Made by a program: the position numbers and the translations under genes
Notes under the pieces: generated by a model
What the model was told of the DNA's origin: nothing
The model's input: only the letters and a program-made list of their open reading frames with translations
Database searches by the model: none
Part shown: one piece after another, positions 56,401 through 64,000 of the stretch
Numbering within the stretch: the first letter of the stretch is position 1
How the letters are laid out: each line of letters starts with the position of its first letter
Assembly (NCBI GenBank): GCA_019308745.1
Contig: JAFDHO010000004.1
Coordinates: 48,319-112,318 of the forward strand
Direction of reading: 5' to 3'
Source of the DNA: Deltaproteobacteria bacterium
Lineage (GTDB): Bacteria > Desulfobacterota > DSM-4660 > Desulfatiglandales > HGW-15
DNA: 64,000 bases

Positions 56401-56519
56401 CCGAAGTGCCTCTTGTAAGGGGACTCAAAAAGGATCTCCCTCTCCCTGTTCATCACTATACAGTTCAGGCTCACGGAACCAGCGTCGATACCGACATATA
56501 GTTCATCCTGTTTTTCCAT
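53466..56519 (-). CDS. Acyl-CoA dehydratase activase-related protein, tandem BadF/BcrA-type ASKHA domains + DUF2229-like C-terminus
   Basis: YVGIDAGSVSLNCIV and YLGIDIGSTTTKYALI plus two GGQD and two CAxGTGSF motifs. Confidence 0.9.
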   Translation of the reverse strand: MEKQDELYVGIDAGSVSLNCIVMNREREILFESPYKRHFGRVDEEVNRLIQDLKERFGPDNMKALAFTGNHGQKISDALGCGYEFETISQVKGALFIRPDVRTIISMGGQDTALFQIRHDQRGWELEYFNTNGPCASGTGSFIDQQAQRLATSIYDREVDISQDQIDRILKDFIELGLRSDKPANVACRCTVFTKSDMIHLQNKGERLEDIIYGLHIGNARNYMSTIVSNRVLQEPILFIGGLSLNELQVRAFKGYFPGLIVPEYSTSVGALGVALHALESGMENTVKLKESSPVKGETLASIPSAPKLELKRTEFPKENDVRTILSTGRIPVYLGIDIGSTTTKYALITEEREIIHKSYVHTQGKPIEVTQRLLRTLSEDLGERVEIRGVATTGSGRNVVGDFLNADLIIDEITAHARGAVEIDPKIDTIFEIGGQDSKYISISNTYPLDFDMNKVCAAGTGSFLHELANKYGINIVEEFQAIALSTDKPVKLAERCTVFMESDLVAYHQKGVPRDDLIAGLCYAIVHNYLNRVVGKRKIGERVMFLGGPSLNKGVVAAFENVLGRRILVPKHREVLGAYGAAISLQEKMLAGFIEGGNFRGLESAIADCMDFKEKVCHADPSCHNQCKLKIYDFDGRKSIWGGECGRYEVVRGKGGTVENYFRLRDEIWESHMGGLYLELGNEPIMEVEGRPTVGMQRALYTLQTSVLWAHFFDRLGFRLLLTPPTNSHISSLGIEAMTAETCYPVKVSHGHVKELAGKTRYLFLPSIINMVTPAETETGYYCPLVQSNQYMVRMALDLERENIVNPTIHLKYEPDVIGIELSEQLSKRLKRRPSEIKKALKYALERQDAFLREMRSTGQEIIRSLDPEEPLVIVTGRPYNLYDERLNLRLGQNLAKIGVMGIPMDFIDVSTVDLSDFPKMYWGLGAQILRTAKFIKSRNNYFGLHLTNFSCGADSFIEHFYKYIMGNKPYLILELDEHSAVAGVMTRLEAYKNVLGNTMQNLKVAFSRELKASN

Positions 56520-56771
56520 ACACGACCTTCCCCGTCACACGCCTTGATATCGTAGGAACTCCTGCGCCCGAATAATAGGAACTGGATTCATCCGCAGGAT
56601 CCCTCGGTTCGCGGATCTAACGGCGGGCTGTCTTGGTCTTCGGCCCAGGCCTGTCAGGGCCCAGAGGGCCGGTGGCTGCTCTCGGTCACAAACTTGGGCC
56701 AGCCGGAGGAGGCGAAAACCATTATTCTCCCGCCCGGAAGGATATGGGACTCTCCCTGTTCGCTCCAGCAC

Positions 56772-57695
56772 TTAGCTGCCCTTTGCCACATAATAGACCG
56801 AGTGGCCATGTCTCCTTTCCGTAAGGTCTCCCTTTCTTGTGAGACCGCGCAACAGAATCTCCACCTCCCCCAAGGGGGCTTTTAAGACACGGGCTACATC
56901 AGAAGCCGTCAAAGGTCTCCTCTTCACCACTTCCAGGACCGAATCCCTGAGGGAGACCTGACCGGAGCCCTGCCTTTCACGCCTATTATGTGAAATAATT
57001 CTCGCTTTTGCACCAAAAAACTTCTCTATCTCCTCCAACCTTGCCCCTTCAAGGGGCAAGGCAGAGGCATCAGCGGGAGGACGAACCACGGTGTTCAGCT
57101 GCACCTGATCGGGCTCCAGTTCATCCACGACTTGTTTAAGTTCCCTTAGCTCAGCATCCCTGTCATTGAGCCCTGATATGAGCATGACCTCCAGGCCGAT
57201 AAAACCGCGGAACTCCTTTTTCAAGGACCTAAGCCCTTCGATGACCTTGGGTAGTCCAAGTTCCGGGTGGGGTCTGTGGATCCTGTTGAAGGTAGCTTCC
57301 ACTGCCGTGGACAGGGTGGGCATGATAATGTCCGCCTCCAATAGCCTTTGCCTCACTTCCTCCTTCCACAGAAGTGACCCGTTGGTGAGTATGGCTATCT
57401 TGCGGTCTGACACCTCCTTGATTCGCTCGATGATGAGACCAATTTCACGGTTCAGGGTGGGTTCTCCAGAGCCGGAAAGGGTTATCACGTCAGGATTACA
57501 CAGGCTAAGCCTCTGTCTCAGTTCTTCCATCACATCCGCTAGCGGCACGTAGTCCTTAATCTGGATAGTCCTCTTCGTGGTCGCGCCTACCTGGCAGTAT
57601 ATGCAGTCATAGGAGCAGTATTTGGGAGGCACCAGGTCGACCCCCAAGGAGAGGCCTAACCTCCTAGATGGTACCGGACCGAAAACAAAGCCCAT
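56772..57695 (-). CDS. Radical SAM protein with C-terminal winged-helix domain
   Basis: FGPVPSRRLGLSLGVDLVPPKYCSYDCIYCQVGATT; C-terminal SDVARVLKAPLGEVEILLRGLTRKGDLTERRHGHSVYYV. Confidence 0.88.
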   Translation of the reverse strand: MGFVFGPVPSRRLGLSLGVDLVPPKYCSYDCIYCQVGATTKRTIQIKDYVPLADVMEELRQRLSLCNPDVITLSGSGEPTLNREIGLIIERIKEVSDRKIAILTNGSLLWKEEVRQRLLEADIIMPTLSTAVEATFNRIHRPHPELGLPKVIEGLRSLKKEFRGFIGLEVMLISGLNDRDAELRELKQVVDELEPDQVQLNTVVRPPADASALPLEGARLEEIEKFFGAKARIISHNRRERQGSGQVSLRDSVLEVVKRRPLTASDVARVLKAPLGEVEILLRGLTRKGDLTERRHGHSVYYVAKGS

Positions 57696-57729
57696 TCTGT
57701 GGTCTTCCTTTTGGTATGGGATGGGCCCC

Positions 57730-60435
57730 TCAATGGGCCTCATCCCAGTTTTTACCGGTCTTTATATCCACCTTGAGAGGGACATCGAGGGAGGTGACCC
57801 CTTCCATCTCCTCTCTCACCATGGAAACAACCGCCTCAATTTCCGCATCAGGCACCTCGAAGAGAAGCTCATCGTGCACCTGAAGCAACATCTTTGTCTT
57901 GAAGTTTTCTTCGAGCAACCTGTGATGTATGCCCACCATGGCCTTCTTGATCAGGTCTGCGGCCGTCCCCTGTATCGGGGTGTTGATAGCCATACGCTCC
58001 GCTTCAGATCGAATTCTATGTTGCCCATGGTTGATGTGGGGGAGGTATCTCTTCCTCTTAAACAGGGTGGACACGTACCCTTTCTCCTTCGCCTCTTTCA
58101 TGACTGCTTCACGATATTCACTGACCCCCCGGTGTCTTTCATAATACCTATCGATGTAGTCCCGGGCACTCCGATAATCTATACCCAGCTCATCTGCCAA
58201 TCTCCTCGCTCCCATTCCGTATATGATACCAAAATTGATGGCCTTCGCAACACCCCTCATTTCGGGTGTCACGTCCTTCTCTCCCACTCCCGTGATTTCG
58301 GAGGCTGTCCTGGTATGGATGTCCTGGCCCGTCCTGAATGCCTCCACAAAGGCCGGGTCCTTGGAATAGTGGGCAAAGATCCTGAGCTCTATCTGACTGT
58401 AGTCCGCGCACAGGAGCCGGTGCCCTGATTCGCACACAAAACCCCTCCTTATCCTTCTCCCCTCCTCCCCCCGAACGGGAATGTTCTGAAGATTGGGGTT
58501 GCTGCTGCTTAAACGGCCTGTGGCCGTCACCGCCTGGTTAAAGGACGTGTGTATCCTCCCGGTCCTTGGATGGACCAGTTCCACCAAGGAATCCAGATAG
58601 GTGGACTTTAATTTAGACAATGTCCTGTACCTCAAGAGGAGCTTCGGGGTCTTGTAGGGTGAGGTCGATAGCCCCTTTAAGACGTTCACGTCCGTTGAAT
58701 AGGCCTTCCTCTTCACCGTCTTCTTCTTGACGGGCAGCCCGAGTTTCTCAAAGAGGACAAATGCCAGTTGCTGGGACGAGTTTATGTTGAATTCCATCCC
58801 GACTTCCTCGTAGATCTCCCTCTCAATACTTTTCAGCTCCTGTGAAAAGCGGCGAGACATTTCCTGAAAATACTCCCTGTCGATCTTGATGCCGTTCCAT
58901 TCCATTTCCAAGAGGACAGGAAGGAGTTTCATTTCCAATTCATAAAAGAGCTCGTCGTTTCCTTCTGAACGGAGTTCTCCATCCATAATGTCTGCGAGCT
59001 GAAAAGTAATGGCTGCCCTGTCACAGGCCATCCCCATGGTTGTCTCCAGCGGAGCATCTCTCGGGTCGACCTTCCTGTTTCCTTTGGGGCTTCCCCCTTG
59101 ATAGTCAACCAGCCTCTGGTTCAAGAACTGTTGGGCCAAATTCTCCAGGTCATGTTGACCCCGGCTGGGATTGATGACGTAAGACCCGATCATGGTATCG
59201 AAATGGAAGCCTTTGACCCGGACCCCGTGGCATCTGAGTAATAGTGCGTGGGATTTAAGGTCATGGCCTATCTTTGCCACCCCTTCATCTTCCAGCCCGT
59301 CCCTCAACAATCCCAGTGCGGTTTCGGTCTCCAATTGTTCGGGAGTCTCGATCCGCGCGTGCTGGAAGGGCACATAATAGGCCTTCTCCTTCTCCAAGCA
59401 GAGTGACAGACCGACCAAATCAGCCCGGAGGGGGCCCTTGCCGACCGCCACGGTATTGACAGAAACGGCCCTGGCATCTTTGATCCTATCTTTGAGGCCT
59501 AGGATGTGCCCTTCTGTTAGACAGAGCACGTATTCTGTGCCCTTCTCATCCTTCAATGGGGCGAACTGGTACCACAGGCCCTTGAATTCCAGTTCTCGAA
59601 AGATCCTTGCGAGCTCATCCCCCCGGGGCTCACCCAGCCTCAATTGCTCTACGTCGCCTTCTATTGGGACATGCCGGTCTATGGTTGCGAGTTTCTTGCT
59701 CAGGACGGCATTATCCTTGAATCTGATGAGGTTCTCCCGCAGCTTTGCCCGACCGATCTCATCCAGGTGTGAATAGACACCTTCCACCGTGCCGTATTTC
59801 CTGATGAGCGAGAGGGCGGTCTTCTCCCCAATGCCGGGCACTCCCGGTATATTGTCTGAACTGTCTCCTGCCAGTCCCATAATATCAATGAATTGAGAGG
59901 GGCTTACACCGTATTTCTCAACAAAGGTATCATAGTCGGTGAAGACGTCCCTCATGGTGTCCCATAGGGAAGTGCGGGCGGTGATGACCTGCTTCATGTC
60001 CTTATCACCCGTCACAATCACGACACGGAAGCCCTTCTCCTCGCACATCCTGGCAAGGGTGCCCATAATGTCATCTGCCTCGTAGCTTTCTCTCTCAAGC
60101 CCTTTGACCTCCAAGGCCTCGACGATTGCCCGGATATAGGGCAACTGGACGGAGAGGTCTTCGGGCATAGGTGGTCTTGTCGCCTTATATTCCTCGTACA
60201 GATCGTGCCTGAATGTGGGGCCCTTGGAATCGTAGGCAATGGCGAGATAGACGGGCCTCCTGTCCTCCAAGAGCCTCAGGAGCATCTTGCAAAAACCGAA
60301 AACGGCATTGGTGGGAAAACCCTTTGAAGTGGAGAGGTTTCTTATGGCATGGTACGCGCGGTGGATATAGTTACTGCCGTCTACCAGGTATACCGTGTCT
60401 TCGGTCTTCTCTCTGGGGGCTCGCTCTTTTCCCAT
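57730..60435 (-). CDS. polA: DNA polymerase I
   Basis: 5' nuclease YLVDGSNYIHRAYHAI; polymerase motifs LLCADYSQIELRIFAH, RGVAKAINFGIIYGMG, LLQVHDELLFEVP. Confidence 0.97.
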   Translation of the reverse strand: MGKERAPREKTEDTVYLVDGSNYIHRAYHAIRNLSTSKGFPTNAVFGFCKMLLRLLEDRRPVYLAIAYDSKGPTFRHDLYEEYKATRPPMPEDLSVQLPYIRAIVEALEVKGLERESYEADDIMGTLARMCEEKGFRVVIVTGDKDMKQVITARTSLWDTMRDVFTDYDTFVEKYGVSPSQFIDIMGLAGDSSDNIPGVPGIGEKTALSLIRKYGTVEGVYSHLDEIGRAKLRENLIRFKDNAVLSKKLATIDRHVPIEGDVEQLRLGEPRGDELARIFRELEFKGLWYQFAPLKDEKGTEYVLCLTEGHILGLKDRIKDARAVSVNTVAVGKGPLRADLVGLSLCLEKEKAYYVPFQHARIETPEQLETETALGLLRDGLEDEGVAKIGHDLKSHALLLRCHGVRVKGFHFDTMIGSYVINPSRGQHDLENLAQQFLNQRLVDYQGGSPKGNRKVDPRDAPLETTMGMACDRAAITFQLADIMDGELRSEGNDELFYELEMKLLPVLLEMEWNGIKIDREYFQEMSRRFSQELKSIEREIYEEVGMEFNINSSQQLAFVLFEKLGLPVKKKTVKRKAYSTDVNVLKGLSTSPYKTPKLLLRYRTLSKLKSTYLDSLVELVHPRTGRIHTSFNQAVTATGRLSSSNPNLQNIPVRGEEGRRIRRGFVCESGHRLLCADYSQIELRIFAHYSKDPAFVEAFRTGQDIHTRTASEITGVGEKDVTPEMRGVAKAINFGIIYGMGARRLADELGIDYRSARDYIDRYYERHRGVSEYREAVMKEAKEKGYVSTLFKRKRYLPHINHGQHRIRSEAERMAINTPIQGTAADLIKKAMVGIHHRLLEENFKTKMLLQVHDELLFEVPDAEIEAVVSMVREEMEGVTSLDVPLKVDIKTGKNWDEAH

Positions 60436-60714
60436 ATCAGCCTGTTATCGGAGTCTGGTCCGATGGGATGTGGATATTTCTGCTCCGGTCAAGGTGACCT
60501 TCTCTCTATGGGAGGGAGCCATTTCCCGGTCTGCCTTACACGCGGCGCCATAGCAAGACCCGGCCCGCAACAGGCGCTGGCCTCTAGCATTTCCTTCGAT
60601 CGGCCTCGGAACAGAGCCTCTGGGGCCCCATTGGTTTGTGAACTCTTCATCGTGGTTCAGCGTTTGAGCAGCGCGGTGTGTCAATAAACAAACTACCCCA
60701 CCCGGGCAAAGATC

Positions 60715-62277
60715 CTACCGGGCATACTCCACGGCACGGGTCTCCCTGATGACCGTGACCTTTATCTGTCCGGGATAGGCCAGCTCCCTTTCAATCTTCT
60801 TGGCTATGTCTTTACACAACAAGTAGGCCTGGTCATCGTCGACCTGTTTCCCTTCCACCATGATCCTTATCTCTCTGCCGGCCTGAATTGCATAGGATTT
60901 TGTAACTCCCTTAAAAGACATAGCAATTGTTTCCAGTTCTTCCAGCCTCTTCACATAGGACTCAAGCATTTCCTTCCGGGCACCAGGTCGTGCCCCGGAC
61001 AGGGTATCAGCCGCCTGCACCATCACCGCCAGAATCGACTCCGGCGGGATCTCTTCGTGATGGGCGGCTATTGCATGGACCACGGCCCCTTTTTCCCCAT
61101 ATTTCTTTGCCAAATCCGCCCCGATGAGTGCGTGGGGGCCCTCTACCTCATGATCAACGGCCTTGCCTATGTCGTGGAGCAGGCCCGCCCTTTTGGCCTG
61201 CTTTGGGTTCACACCTAGCTCAGCGGCCATAACACCGCAAATAAAGGCCACTTCCTTGGAATGCTGGAGCACGTTCTGGGCATAGCTCGAGCGATATTTC
61301 AGACGACCGATCAATCTGATCAATTCACCGTTGATCCCATGCACACCCACATCAAAGGTCGCCTGTTCTCCGGCCTCCCTTATGCTGGCTTCGATCTCCT
61401 TGTTGACCTTTTCCACCATCTCTTCGATTCTCGCCGGATGAATTCTCCCGTCATCGATGAGCCTCTCCAGGGAGATCTTTGCCACCTCTCTTCGAATGGG
61501 GTTGAACCCTGACAGTATCACCGCCTCTGGCGTGTCGTCGATGATCACGTCAATCCCCGTCGCGGCTTCAATAGCACGTATGTTTCGGCCCTCCCTCCCG
61601 ATGATTCGACCTTTCATCTCTTCGTTGGGGAGATTGACGACAGAGACCGTCTTCTCCGCCACGTAGTCTCCTGCATACCGCTTCACTGCCAGGGCAAGGA
61701 TCTCCTGGGCCTTTCTGTCGGCCACTTCTCGGGCCTCGGTCTCAATCTTTCGAATGAGCTTGGCTGCATCGTGCCGCGCCTCGGTCTCCATTGCCTTTAG
61801 GAGCATCTCCTTCGCCTCGTCGCTTGAAATGCCGGCTATTCTCTCCAGTTCTCTTCGCTGTTGTCCAAGGAGTTCCTTGTATTGTGCTTGATCTTGCCTC
61901 AACTCCTCCTCAATCTGCCTTATCTCAGCCTCCTTCTTGGCAATGTGCCTTTCCTTTTGTTCGTAAAGCTCGATCTTCTTGTCCAGGTTCTCCTCCTTAT
62001 GGAAGAGCCTGCTCTCTTGGGCTTGGAGTTGATTTCTCTTTTCCTTGGTCTCCTTCTCAAATTCAAGTTTCAACTTGTAGAGATGATCCTTGGCCTTGAG
62101 CATAGCCTCCTTCTTGATGTTTTTCGCATCTCGATGGGCCTCATTTATGATCTTCTCAGAATAGTTCTTGATGGAGGTAAACTGGCTTTCTACAACCCGC
62201 TTCCGGGTCCAGAAACCAATGAGGACCCCCAGGAGGATCCCCCCGATTGCAATTCCTACTATTTGAATGATTGCCAT
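60715..62277 (-). CDS. rny: Ribonuclease Y
   Basis: N-terminal TM, long coiled coil, KH domain [23 protein letters not shown] domain [13 protein letters not shown]. Confidence 0.97.
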   Translation of the reverse strand: MAIIQIVGIAIGGILLGVLIGFWTRKRVVESQFTSIKNYSEKIINEAHRDAKNIKKEAMLKAKDHLYKLKLEFEKETKEKRNQLQAQESRLFHKEENLDKKIELYEQKERHIAKKEAEIRQIEEELRQDQAQYKELLGQQRRELERIAGISSDEAKEMLLKAMETEARHDAAKLIRKIETEAREVADRKAQEILALAVKRYAGDYVAEKTVSVVNLPNEEMKGRIIGREGRNIRAIEAATGIDVIIDDTPEAVILSGFNPIRREVAKISLERLIDDGRIHPARIEEMVEKVNKEIEASIREAGEQATFDVGVHGINGELIRLIGRLKYRSSYAQNVLQHSKEVAFICGVMAAELGVNPKQAKRAGLLHDIGKAVDHEVEGPHALIGADLAKKYGEKGAVVHAIAAHHEEIPPESILAVMVQAADTLSGARPGARKEMLESYVKRLEELETIAMSFKGVTKSYAIQAGREIRIMVEGKQVDDDQAYLLCKDIAKKIERELAYPGQIKVTVIRETRAVEYAR

Positions 62278-62344
62278 GATATCAATCCCTTAACTTGGTA
62301 TTTTGAGAATAGTCCTGATTCATCCGAGTTCCGGTTCGGATTTT

Positions 62345-62520
62345 CCAAAACAACTCATGGAGCAGGTGCCCCAGGGACCAGCCGTCCTTGTTGTTGATCC
62401 AGCCTTTGTGCAGCAGCCTGTTAAACCCCGGCACGTGACCTGGCTTCCCCAAAAGGCAAACCCATTCACAGGGCCATGCAGCGGGCTATTGAGCATTTCC
62501 CTTGAAGCAGATGGATAGAT
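62345..62520. ncRNA. Weak candidate structured RNA (6S/ssrS-like by genomic position)
   Basis: GC-rich, non-coding rny-zapA interval with internal complementarity (CAGGT..GTGCC/GGCACCTG); position typical of ssrS; no sequence homology demonstrated. Confidence 0.25.
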
Positions 62521-62835
62521 TAAGGCAAGAAAATACTAGGAAGAACAGGGCCTTACAGGCATGAAGATGGAGTATTGAAGCCCAATATGACAAAAATATG
62601 GCCAGCAGCATCTATGTTGTGGCGACATATATATATTCTTTTAGCATTCCTAAATTAGCCTATTCGATGTCAATTAAGCCATATTGATATATAGATACTT
62701 TGATTGAAAAAAGACTCATCTTCAACTCGCCTTATATCTATGCATCCCTTCAAACGGAAAGTGTGGGGAAATCCCTCTTACTCACAATTCGCGCCCGTGC
62801 AGAAACGCCCCCTTCCTCCCTAGGGCTCAGCCCTT

Positions 62836-63120
62836 CTACCCGGCCGTCATAACAGAATCAATGCGCTCGATAAGATCACTCGCTCGCTCTTTGACCCTGT
62901 CCCGAACCTGGTCGCGCTCCTTGATTGCCTTGAAATAGTCGCTGGCAATGTGAAGGGCGACCAAAATGGCCATCTTCTTTTCAGACAACCCTTCGGTGCT
63001 CTCCTTTATCTCCTCCAATTTCTCGTTGACGTATTGGGCGATCTTCTGGACATATTCCTCACTTTCGTCGCTCTTGAGCTTGTACTCATAATCAAAGATT
63101 TTGACCTTGATGGAATTCAT
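62836..63120 (-). CDS. zapA: Cell division protein ZapA
   Basis: MNSIKVKIFDYEYKLKSDESEEYVQKIAQYVNEKLEEI. Confidence 0.9.
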   Translation of the reverse strand: MNSIKVKIFDYEYKLKSDESEEYVQKIAQYVNEKLEEIKESTEGLSEKKMAILVALHIASDYFKAIKERDQVRDRVKERASDLIERIDSVMTAG

Positions 63121-63239
63121 GGGCAAAGGACATCTTCCCCTTGGTTCTTCGATTCCCAATCACACCCGATAAGGGGTTACGGGTTCGAACTGATCACCTT
63201 CCCGCGACCCAACCTGCCCCTCCCAGGTATCGATTCACC

Positions 63240-63470
63240 TTATGGGATCCCGAGCCGATCTATCTTGTCCAGGAGATGGACTATCTTTTGCCTGGCGCGC
63301 TCCCGTGATGCCTTGAGTGCCTCGATCTCCTTGGTCAGATCTGCAATTCTTTCTTCCTGACGACCCACCTTCTCAGCCAATGACTCCTTTTCCCTTTTGA
63401 GGGCGCTGACATGGGAAACAAGAGAATCTATCTTGGTCTCAAGCAATTCAAACTGATCTATCTCATCCAT
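63240..63470 (-). CDS. ZapB-like coiled-coil protein
   Basis: FELLETKIDSLVSHVSALKREKESLAEKVGRQEERIADLTKEIEALKASRERARQKIVHLLDKID next to zapA. Confidence 0.75.
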   Translation of the reverse strand: MDEIDQFELLETKIDSLVSHVSALKREKESLAEKVGRQEERIADLTKEIEALKASRERARQKIVHLLDKIDRLGIP

Positions 63471-63536
63471 CTCTTTTGCGGGTCCCCTGCCTTCATCGGC
63501 CTCAAAATGGACCTCTCCATCGGGGCTACAGTTCAA

Positions 63537-63633
63537 CGGGCTGTTGCCCAAATCCCCTTATTTGCTTTGCCCTCGAACAGGGACTATCAATGAACTATTG
63601 TGCCCCTTGGGAGGTCTTTTCAAAAGGCTCAAT
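63537..63633 (+). repeat. Dispersed repeat copy (second copy at 17430-17530, minus)
   Basis: cgggctgttgcccaaatcc...ccctcgaacagggac...gccccttgggaggtcttttcaaaaggctcaat. Confidence 0.7.
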
Positions 63634-63977
63634 ATTGATGAACTCGTAAAAAGTCAAAATTGAGATGGCAAAGTAAAAAGCTCCAAGTTCAAGGCGCGCG
63701 AATCTCGTGTGATGAGGCGTACTTAGCGTACGCCGCAATCACAACGAGATGAAGCGCAACGCAGAAATTGGCCTTTTTACGAAGCCATCAATATTCGTCC
63801 TGATCCTTCTGTGCGCCCCCATAATCCTCATAGTCGTCTCCTAACAGGCACAGAAGAAGGAGACTCCGGTGGAGATGATCTTTTGGGGCTATTGAGGCCT
63901 TCTATTAAATGTTTGGTGCCGTTGCCCGTGTCTGGGAGGAATTTGATTGAGCCTTTTGAAAAGACCTCCCAAGGGGC
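63602..63977. repeat. Outer 376-bp element with 32-bp perfect inverted repeats
   Basis: gccccttgggaggtcttttcaaaaggctcaat (63602-63633) is the exact reverse complement of attgagccttttgaaaagacctcccaaggggc (63946-63977). Confidence 0.85.
63631..63795. repeat. Inner ~165-bp MITE-like element nested in 63602-63977
   Basis: aatattgatgaactcgtaaaaagtc (63631-63655) versus gcctttttacgaagccatcaatatt (63771-63795); termini related to 43673-43811. Confidence 0.85.
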
Positions 63978-64000
63978 TAGCCACCATCATTGTTGTGTTT

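Noticed and set aside
62345-62520. SRP (4.5S) RNA, because of CCAGGTCA and GTGCCGGG
   Set aside because: The conserved GGAA-loop core (CCGGAAGGAAGCAGCC) is absent.
63165-63200. tRNA T-loop-like ggttcgaa
   Set aside because: No accompanying acceptor/anticodon stem structure.

Overview
The window reads as a chromosomal segment of a strict or facultative anaerobe, probably Desulfobacterota/deltaproteobacterial; this is inferred from gene content, and no search was run. About 1-31 kb is a dense core: trmJ, an FHA-GAF protein, ppx/gppA-guaB-guaA, murJ, rpsT, a long minus-strand chain yceD-rpmF-plsX-fabG-acpP-fabF-comEB-nrdR-ribD-ribE-ribBA-ribH-nusB-leuS-lptE-holA, then gltX, a TerB-like protein, an HD-GYP protein and nrdG-nrdD. 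About 31.5-51.8 kb is accessory and catabolic: two aldehyde:ferredoxin oxidoreductase (AOR) genes, each followed by a MoaD/ThiS-like gene, a GlcD-type FAD oxidase, a LarA-type racemase, a GntR regulator, split ThDP decarboxylase-like subunits, an arylsulfotransferase fragment, an ACMSD-type amidohydrolase, a TRAP-TAXI transporter, an MFS transporter, an M48-TPR protease and an orphan betaine-type binding protein. About 51.8-64 kb is mostly core again: rng, a 1017-aa tandem acyl-CoA dehydratase activase, a radical SAM-wHTH protein, polA, rny, zapA and a zapB-like gene. Best leads: (1) a candidate 2-hydroxyacid -> 2-oxoacid -> aldehyde -> acid module with a conserved LarA nickel-pincer lysine; (2) a head-to-head junction of two 5'-truncated genes at about 42,080; (3) a second AOR-linked MoaD-like protein without the GG tail; (4) tandem CAATATATTG NrdR-like boxes exactly 31 bp apart upstream of nrdD; (5) several MITE-like inverted-repeat elements, including a nested one at the right edge; (6) a Pol I with all proofreading carboxylates replaced. 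I saw no rRNA, convincing tRNA or CRISPR array.
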